A model generated the notes under the pieces. That model searched no databases. It had not been told where the DNA came from and saw only the letters and a list, made by a program, of their open reading frames with translations. From contig NC_084802.1 of NCBI RefSeq assembly GCF_963169125.1, positions 25,482,607-25,546,606 on the forward strand: a stretch of DNA of 64,000 bases. Direction: 5' to 3'. Below, piece by piece: positions 57,486 to 64,000 of the stretch (its first letter is position 1; the number at the start of each line of letters is the position of its first letter). This stretch comes from Humulus lupulus (taxonomy: Eukaryota > Streptophyta > Magnoliopsida > Rosales > Cannabaceae). Both the position numbers and the translations under genes were made by a program.

Positions 57486-60400
57486 CAGATTACAGATAAG
57501 CAGTTACTACTTAACACAAGTAAATACAACGCAATTAACATGTTTAATAAAGTATTCTCAGCATAGTGATACCCATGTACTATAACTGGGCCAAGCCCTA
57601 AACACAGACCGGGTGCAGTTTTCTTACCTCAAGTCTTGAGTAAATAGTGTCTGATGACCCCCGAGCACGATCCTTTCCTCCTGAGCCTAACAGTTCACCC
57701 AACTCACAACCATAGCAATGAATAACTATCAAGAAATGAACTAATATAGGCTTCCAGACCTAGTCCTAGCCTCTGGGACCTCGCATTCTACTAACTCGGG
57801 TAGTAGAACCATTCCCGAGCCCTTATGTTTGGGTTCTCAGCTCCCAAAACCTAATTTTTATCACTTCCCCAATTTGAGATGTGGCACCCCCCCCCCCACT
57901 AAGGGACACGGCGCAACAAGTTAGAGAGCCTCGAGCCCAAAACCACAAGGCACATGCCGCGACACAACTCGCCTAGCGCCACGGCACCAAGGCAGTTTGA
58001 GGCACATGCTTGTCCCTCTAAGTTCACAAGGGTCCCTGCGTGACCCTGCGAACTCAAAAAACCAGTGATGTTCATAATCGCCAACCTTCCTAAAATCATC
58101 TCAAAACATGTTTTCACTTGTTTTGTGTAACGCCCTAAACTCCAGGGACCGTTACGGTGTGCCTTCTAAATAGTGCTAAACTCGCTAATCGAGTCATTTG
58201 ACCAAAATCGTGTACTAAGTATGATTAGCGGTTTAGGGATTAAAAAATTTGGTTAAGATGTAACGTTTCATTAGAACGTATAATATATATGTTGGGATCC
58301 CAAAATTATAATTTCAGAGTCTACTACAAGAAAATATTTACAACAGGCCGTTCTACGCGGCAAAACAGGGTTTAACTCTAGTTCCTCTTTAAACCTCGGC
58401 CGTGGCAGTCGAGCAGCTGCATATGTACACCTCATCACCTAAGCTCTCCAACTCAAGGATGATCCAGCTTTCTTTTGCCTTTACCTGCACCACATAGCAC
58501 CCGTGAGCCGAAGCCCAGCAAGAAAATTTAATATGCTCATGAACAGTTATAACATGTCATCAAATTATAAGGCACACGCCTAGCAAATATAGCCCTATTC
58601 CAGCAGGCAACAGATCCACATAATATTGACTATAACACATCAACCAATGATCATAATAATCATCCAGGACTCTTAGCCCCAATATAGAAACACAATGTTG
58701 GGTATAATACACCAACCAATGATCATAATAATCATCCAGGACTCTTAGTCCAAACAAATAGGTGACAGTCGCAAAAGTCACAAAAGTGGGTACAGCCCCC
58801 TCTAGCCATGTGACGATAGGATCACCAGGGCTTAACAGATAAGTAAACCTTCCATAGCTTAAACAGGGTAGGTGCTTGGTGATTAGTCACCAACATAACC
58901 TTTCTCATGACCATAGAGTCATAACCTTGGAACATCGTTCCCTAGCCGTGTGACAAGTCGTCACCTGGGCCCTAGGCCCCGACTCTAGTAACTTGTCTTA
59001 GACTAGACAAGCACTTATAAGTTTCATCGACCTTAGGGTCGGTCCAGCATTAATACCCCATATGAGTCATTCAATGCTGATATCGATTAGATCTAATCTT
59101 CATTTGGCTCGGCGTTCATGACGCTATGCCATTTCTGACTCTTAGGTCAGTATCCCTGACTAGTCAGTGCCATAAACAAGTAAGCATTGCCACCAAACAT
59201 ATATCACATATCCAATATCCGAATACAGGGCATTCAACATGCTTACTTAACAAATACTAGTACAATTAGGATCATGCATAAACATAGAGGCTCAAGCTCT
59301 GAACAATATCATACCCAATATACAAAGCATGTCCTAATCACATGTTTCTCGTGCATTACATGCATCGCATATAAACATCCAACATTCATCAAGTACAACC
59401 ATGCATGTCATATATACACAAAGTGCAGTTTTCTTACCTTCGGTTCGAGTGAGAGTTAGAACAAGAACGACCCTTGAGAACGATCGATCCTTAATCCTTT
59501 AGCGGTCACCTAGTCATAACAAAAACAATATCCAATTAATGAAAATCACCAAAGATAGGGTCTTAACCTAAACCCCACTCTTGGGACCTCAAAACATGCC
59601 CACACGGTGAGTAGATTTGATCCCGGGCCTTAAGGATTGAAATCCCGAGCCAAAAACCCTTAAAAACACCCAAAACAGGGTTCTAAAGAAACAGAGTAGC
59701 GCTACAGCGCTACTTAATAGCGCCCCAGCGCTATACTCAGAACCAAACCGCCCTAACTGAAGCCCTGTGTAGCGCTATGGCGCCCTCTGATGGGCGCTGT
59801 AGCGCTACCCCCAAACTGAGTCACTCCTGAAACTTTCTTCTTCGACTCCTTCAGTTCTAACTCGATTCCAATGCTTCCAAATCCCACTTTTGGTGCTAAA
59901 TGAACCCAAAAACCATCCTCACATATTCTAGGCACCACAACCCCAAGAACCCTAGCCAAAACTCCAATCAATTCCCAACTTTCCAACCCAAAAACCAGCT
60001 GGAACTTAACTTAGAAAACAGAGCAAAAGCAAGAGTTCTAGTGGCTAGAAACTCACCTCAATCTCAGCAACACACCCTCTTCAATGGTGGAGCATAACCC
60101 TAGCTTATCCCAACTTGGTTCCTTGGCTTGATTCCTCAAACAAAGCTTGAAAATCCAAAGAGAAATGAGGAAGAAAACCTATCGGGAGAGAAGGAGAAAA
60201 GAGACTCTATTTTTGTTACTCTTCTACAGCCTTAATGGCTGATATAAATCTCTTAGGGTGAAAAGATCTAAATGCCCTTAGGTCTAAAATAAAACCTTAA
60301 CAGCCACTAAGGGCAAAACCGTCCTTTCACACCTATTTCATTAATCACAATTAACACCCTCCAATTCCCGCTATTCTCAATAACCTCAAACACCAATAAT

Positions 60401-61729
60401 CCATATCCCATTACCCTTTAATTCCTGGTAATGCTCTAATCATTAAATTTACCCCGAGACTAATCCCGAGCCTCGAACTTAAACCCGTTATGACTAGACC
60501 GAACACTTGCATTCCATTATCGTCTCATGTTGAATAGCTCGAACCAATCCACCTTATAATGTGGCTATATTAATTAATCACAAACATGCACCAGAATACG
60601 CAATTACGCCCACAGCAGCCAAATTACCCAAATACCCTCATAATTATAAATACTCCCATATGCATGCATTTACCATCATATAATAATATAATTCACATAA
60701 ACGTGCATATGATCATTAAATAGCATCATAATTCAATTATGGCCCTCCCGACCTCCTAATCAAGGTCCTAACCCTTATTAGGAAATTCGGGGCATTACAT
60801 TTTGACCATAATAATGGTCTCCGCAGCTCAGAAACATAGCAAACAACTCTAAAACTCAATTGAGCATCAAAATTCAATAAACTTCGTAACTTTAAAAAAA
60901 AAAATCAAACTAGAAACCCATTGAACTGAATTACCTCCAATAAAATTTGATTCCCAGCTGTTTCCCTATGCTTAACAACTTCCAAATCCCTTAGGAAGCT
61001 TGCTACCAAGCTCTAGAATCACAAATCCCTTCAAAGTTCAAAGAGACTTAGAGAGAAAATGAGAGAACGAGAGAGAAGTGAGAGAGCTTTGATGTTTTGT
61101 TTTTGCCCTATTTCTCCCCTCCTATTGAGTTAATAAAATTAACCGAAAAAAATAGCCAAAGGGTCCAAAAGACCAAAACGCCCCCAAGTCAACTATTTCC
61201 TCTCAACGCCCCTCGAGGGCAAAATCGTCATTTTACCCTCCCGTCTTACAATACACTTAAAATTCCTAGTTAATTTTTCTATACCCAGAATGTCACTATT
61301 TTTCCCCAAAACACAACTCATACTCTAGTGAGTCCCAGTAATTCACCGAATTACCAAAATTCCACTTGGCTACCCAAGCCGGGTATAAATCCCCCGTTGT
61401 GACTAAACCGCTATCTTGCTCGAAAGGACCGACTCCTACCGAATATCTCAAATATATCCACATAATATTGTGGTCTCAATCACATAATCATATAATTACA
61501 ATTAGACCATCAATGGGTCAAAATTACAAATATGCCCCTTTAAATAAAAGTGGGCATGTTTTGCACATTTAATACACTTAAACATACATAATTAGTTATA
61601 TAATAATATAACCCATGCAATTCACATAATCACATAAATATTCACTTAATTTACATAATATTCTGATATTACCCTCCTGGACCCCCTAATCAAGGCACTA
61701 AGCCTTATTAGGAATTTTAGGACGTTACA
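57486..61729 (-). mobile_element. Gypsy-type LTR fragment, minus strand, split by a solo LTR
   Basis: On the minus strand it starts at 61729 with TGTAACGTCCTAAAATTCC followed by 'taataaggcttagtgccttgattag', which parallels the start of the solo LTR family ('taataagggttaggaccttgattag'). It is a related but different family. Its body is 61729-60805 and 58120 to about 57486. Its far end is missing, cut near the tandem array. No coding region is seen. Confidence 0.6.
58126..60799 (-). mobile_element. Intact gypsy-type solo LTR, 2,674 bp, minus strand
   Basis: On the plus strand it begins TGTAACGCCCTAAACTCC and ends TTCGGGGCATTACA, and TTTTG stands on both sides (58121-58125 and 60800-60804), an exact 5-bp duplication. 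It is the same family as the interrupted LTR at 12618-24850 in the opposite direction. It carries two tandem units near 58626-58755 and an 'agcgctacagcgcta' palindrome-rich patch at 59695-59810. The short frame 58560-58781 merely translates the tandem units. Confidence 0.85.
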
Positions 61730-62670
61730 TTTAAATTACGAGTTTTTTAATCATTTTGAGGGTAATTTCTAGGGGATTATAAATATACACTTAGGGTTTC
61801 ATGAAAGGGACTTTTAGAATGTCTTGGAGGCACTTTTCAAACGTCTTGGAGGCTGAGAATACATTGGAGAACATAGAGAAGAAGGATTGAAGCCAAATTG
61901 AACATCTAGTCTAGTTATTCTTCTCTTACTTTTCTTTTCTTTTTAGTTATGAACATGAATGTTATTGATTTAATGTTTGTGATTATGAACTAAACATATT
62001 TTCTAGAGTATTTATGGAACTATTTTAAGTTATTGAATTAAGGTTTTGATATTATTCCCATGAAGTTTCTCCAATTTTCTCATGCATTCTTTTGTTTAAT
62101 GTTTATCTTTTTAAAGCTTGATCACCATTGAATTGAATTGAGATTTAGGATTTTACACTTGAGAGAGGTAATCTTAAATTGGACCTAGAATTGTATGACA
62201 TAGGAAAAGTGTGAGATTGAGAGATTCCAAGATTTCTATGAGTTTCATTAAAAGAACCATATTGCTTAATGAATTCTTGTTTAATTAGTATTGAATAGAG
62301 ATATCTTGTTGATTAATTAAGAATAAAGTCACTTACACTTGAGAAAGGTAGATGATTTAAATTAGGGTTCTTGAAATTACAAATTAGGGGAATAGATTGG
62401 GATAATTGATAAACTGAGATTCGTAATTTGAAATAGGAAAATCAATATTCTAGGCTTACATTCTCTTTTTAATTCATTGTTCTTATTTTATTCTTTTTTA
62501 TATTTTGCTAAACATTATTATATTTTATTTCTCTATTTAAAATTAAAGTCTTAAAAGTTTAGTAATTAGCAAATTAATAAATCAATCCATGTGGGTTCGA
62601 CATCCTTTTAATCAAAATTTTACTATAATAACGTCGTATGTTTGGGGTGATAAAATATGTATCAAGTTTT

Positions 62671-62688
62671 TGACGCCTTTGCGGGAGA
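62671..62688 (+). other. Primer-binding site of the Athila derivative
   Basis: TGACGCCTTTGCGGGAGA lies six bases after the LTR end ATCA at 62664. It differs from the standard Athila tRNA-Asp site at several positions, consistent with age. Confidence 0.6.
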
Positions 62689-62801
62689 TTGTATTTTTTT
62701 TTTATTTTTGCTAATATTATTTCTACAATTCTTTGTTTTACATTAGATTTAATTTTTATTTGTTCCTAACTTCATTGTTGCTCTTGAATTGTGCACAGTT
62801 T

Positions 62802-62966
62802 ATGCGAAGAGTTAGAAACTCTATTTCAATTGAACCTTTTGATCCTAAAATTGAAGGTACACTTAGAAAGATAAGGGAAAGACGAAGGTTATTTGCAGTG
62901 GAGAATAACAATCAAGAAGACGGTGAAGACCATGTGAAAGCAACTTTGCTTGGAAAACCGAGTTAA
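62802..62966 (+). pseudogene. Athila Gag N-terminal fragment
   Basis: 54 codons from MRRVRNSIS to a TAA at 62964-62966. The words ISIEPFDPKIEGTLRK match the conserved opening of Athila Gag (EPFDPEIERTLR type). An acceptor-like TGCACAG stands just before the start. The frame ends where the deletion joins the 3' region. Confidence 0.6.
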
Positions 62967-63381
62967 AGAAGAAAAATAATGTCTAGCTAAAGATGATAAA
63001 ATAAGCGCTTCTTAGGAGGCAACCCAGGTTTCTTATCTAGTTTTTATTTATTTAGTTATTTTAATTTATTATTAGTTTTATTTTTTTAAAGCTAATTTGG
63101 AGTGCATGTACATAAAACTAATTTGTCACAATACTTGTCAGCGTTTCTTCAACCACTTCCAATTAGGGAAGTCCTCTATAATTTATTTATTTATTTTTCA
63201 TTTGCATTACATTGAGGATAATGTTTAGTTTAAGTTTGGGGGAGAGCATATTTTTATGATTTTTTCTTTATGTTTTTGCATTTTTTTGTTTTTGTTTTTG
63301 TTTTTGTTTTTGTGGGTAGGTTTATTTTGGATTATTGGATGACTGTATTAACCAATATATTATTTGAGATCTTTGAGCATC

Positions 63382-63414
<33 letters not shown>
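63382..63414 (+). repeat. (GAT)n microsatellite
   Basis: About eleven perfect GAT units, giving an Asp run in the short frame 63364-63579. The frame has no other support. Confidence 0.85.
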
Positions 63415-64000
63415 ACTTTGATAGTACTCGATATGTGTAGATCATGTGTGGACTGTGTGCTTGATTTATCATGTTTACTTTGTTATTCTCATCTTATATG
63501 TTTTCATTGCATGTCGTTTTATTCTATGCAAATATGGTTATGTGGGTATGAAGAGACTTGGATTGATTTGTTGATATAGGGATAACAAGAACATGCTTGA
63601 CTTATATGTTGAGGCAAAATTCTAAATCTTTGTTGTGTAGATATAATTAAGGCATTTCTTTGGAACATTTGAGCCAAAAAGCTTACCATTTATATGAATT
63701 ATCCTTTGTTGTCCTCTTTTGAGCCTAATAATGCATATTTTATTCGTTGATATTTGAAAACATCTTAATATTTTGACTTTGAGCCTTGAACTTGAAATTT
63801 TTTACCTTCGTCCTATTTTGCACCATAAATATAGGTTGAGTTGATTTGATTGGATTTATGATGTAAAGTTGGAATTGAGGGTATATTATGGAAATGTTAT
63901 TTTGGAAAAGGTTTGGGTGTTTGTAAAATATACTTATTGATTTTTAATCCATTTGTGTTTTCTCAAAAAGTTCACTAGTAAAAAAAGAACAAAAGAAAGA

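Larger units (their letters stand above)
61730..64000 (+). mobile_element. Athila-type Ty3/gypsy derivative lacking pol (left part)
   Basis: A left LTR part (61730-62664, ending GTATCA) is followed by the primer site TGACGCCTTTGCGGGAGA, close to the Athila tRNA-Asp site TGGCGCCGTTGCCGGGGA. Then comes a short Gag start (62802-62966). Only 35 bases further begins text typical of the 3' end of Athila elements: GCGCTTCTTAGGAGGCAACCC at 63005-63025 and 'cattgaggataatgttta...agtttggggga' near 63210-63243. Everything between Gag start and the 3' part is deleted. The right LTR is not reached by 64000. Confidence 0.7.

Noticed and set aside
58560..58781. Minus-strand 73-residue frame with repeated LGLRVLDDYYDHWL
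   Set aside because: A translation of the non-coding tandem units in the solo LTR.
1..64000. tRNA and rRNA genes
   Set aside because: I looked for cloverleaf A/B-box patterns and rRNA text by eye and found only retroelement primer sites; a tRNAscan run would be decisive.

Overview
The window is nuclear DNA of a flowering plant. It has GT-AG spliced genes, a plant-only cytochrome P450 family (CYP714), plant Ty3/gypsy lineages (Tat with antisense gene, Athila), Ty1/copia, CACTA, MULE, hAT and foldback elements, and AT-rich intergenic DNA. A eudicot is likely, but I cannot name the species. Only two host genes are visible; most of the rest is nested transposons.

Layout. 1-9896: right part of a decayed Tat-type Ty3/gypsy element (here 'element 1'): pol on +, a spacer, a decayed antisense gene on -, then the 3' LTR. 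9900-12617: AT-rich DNA with small non-autonomous DNA transposons, including an hAT-type element with an exact 8-bp target duplication. 12618-24850: a gypsy-type solo LTR (duplication AAGAC) split by a short-LTR Ty1/copia element (12970-17890, minus strand, duplication GATGA) and a non-autonomous CACTA element (19693-24380, duplication GGG). 24851-27430: AT-rich DNA with no definable gene. 27431-41811: a complete, very young Tat-type element ('element 2') with 889-bp LTRs differing at 4 sites, duplication GTTAC, a 2,071-codon gag-pol on + and a spliced antisense gene on -. 42565-43822: host gene COX23 (72 aa, three exons). 44601-47612: a MULE with a transposase N-terminal remnant facing a DUF1985 pseudogene. 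47875-50290: a five-exon CYP714-family P450 with one in-frame stop in exon 1. 51154-57046: a truncated relative of element 1 ('element 3'). 57050-57485: a tandem repeat array. 57486-61729: a gypsy-type LTR fragment that received a second, intact solo LTR (58126-60799, minus strand, duplication TTTTG). 61730-64000: the left part of an Athila-type derivative lacking pol.

The two most interesting signals are in the Tat elements. First, elements 1 and 3 share the same in-frame TAG between protease and reverse transcriptase, followed in both by CAATTA. That matches the tobamovirus-type stop-readthrough context (UAG CAR YYA), so Gag-Pro and RT-RH-IN may be separated by programmed readthrough in this family. 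Second, the antisense gene of element 2 can be resolved into a complete transcript model: its own TATA box, a two-exon leader without any ATG, four coding exons whose phases all fit, and a first ATG that opens a frame of 1,071 codons. Element 1 keeps the same antisense TATA/leader/intron layout, so this gene is an old part of the lineage.

Exon and element borders were found by eye from splice signals, protein motifs, terminal repeats and target duplications; no database search was run. Family names rest on recognised motifs.
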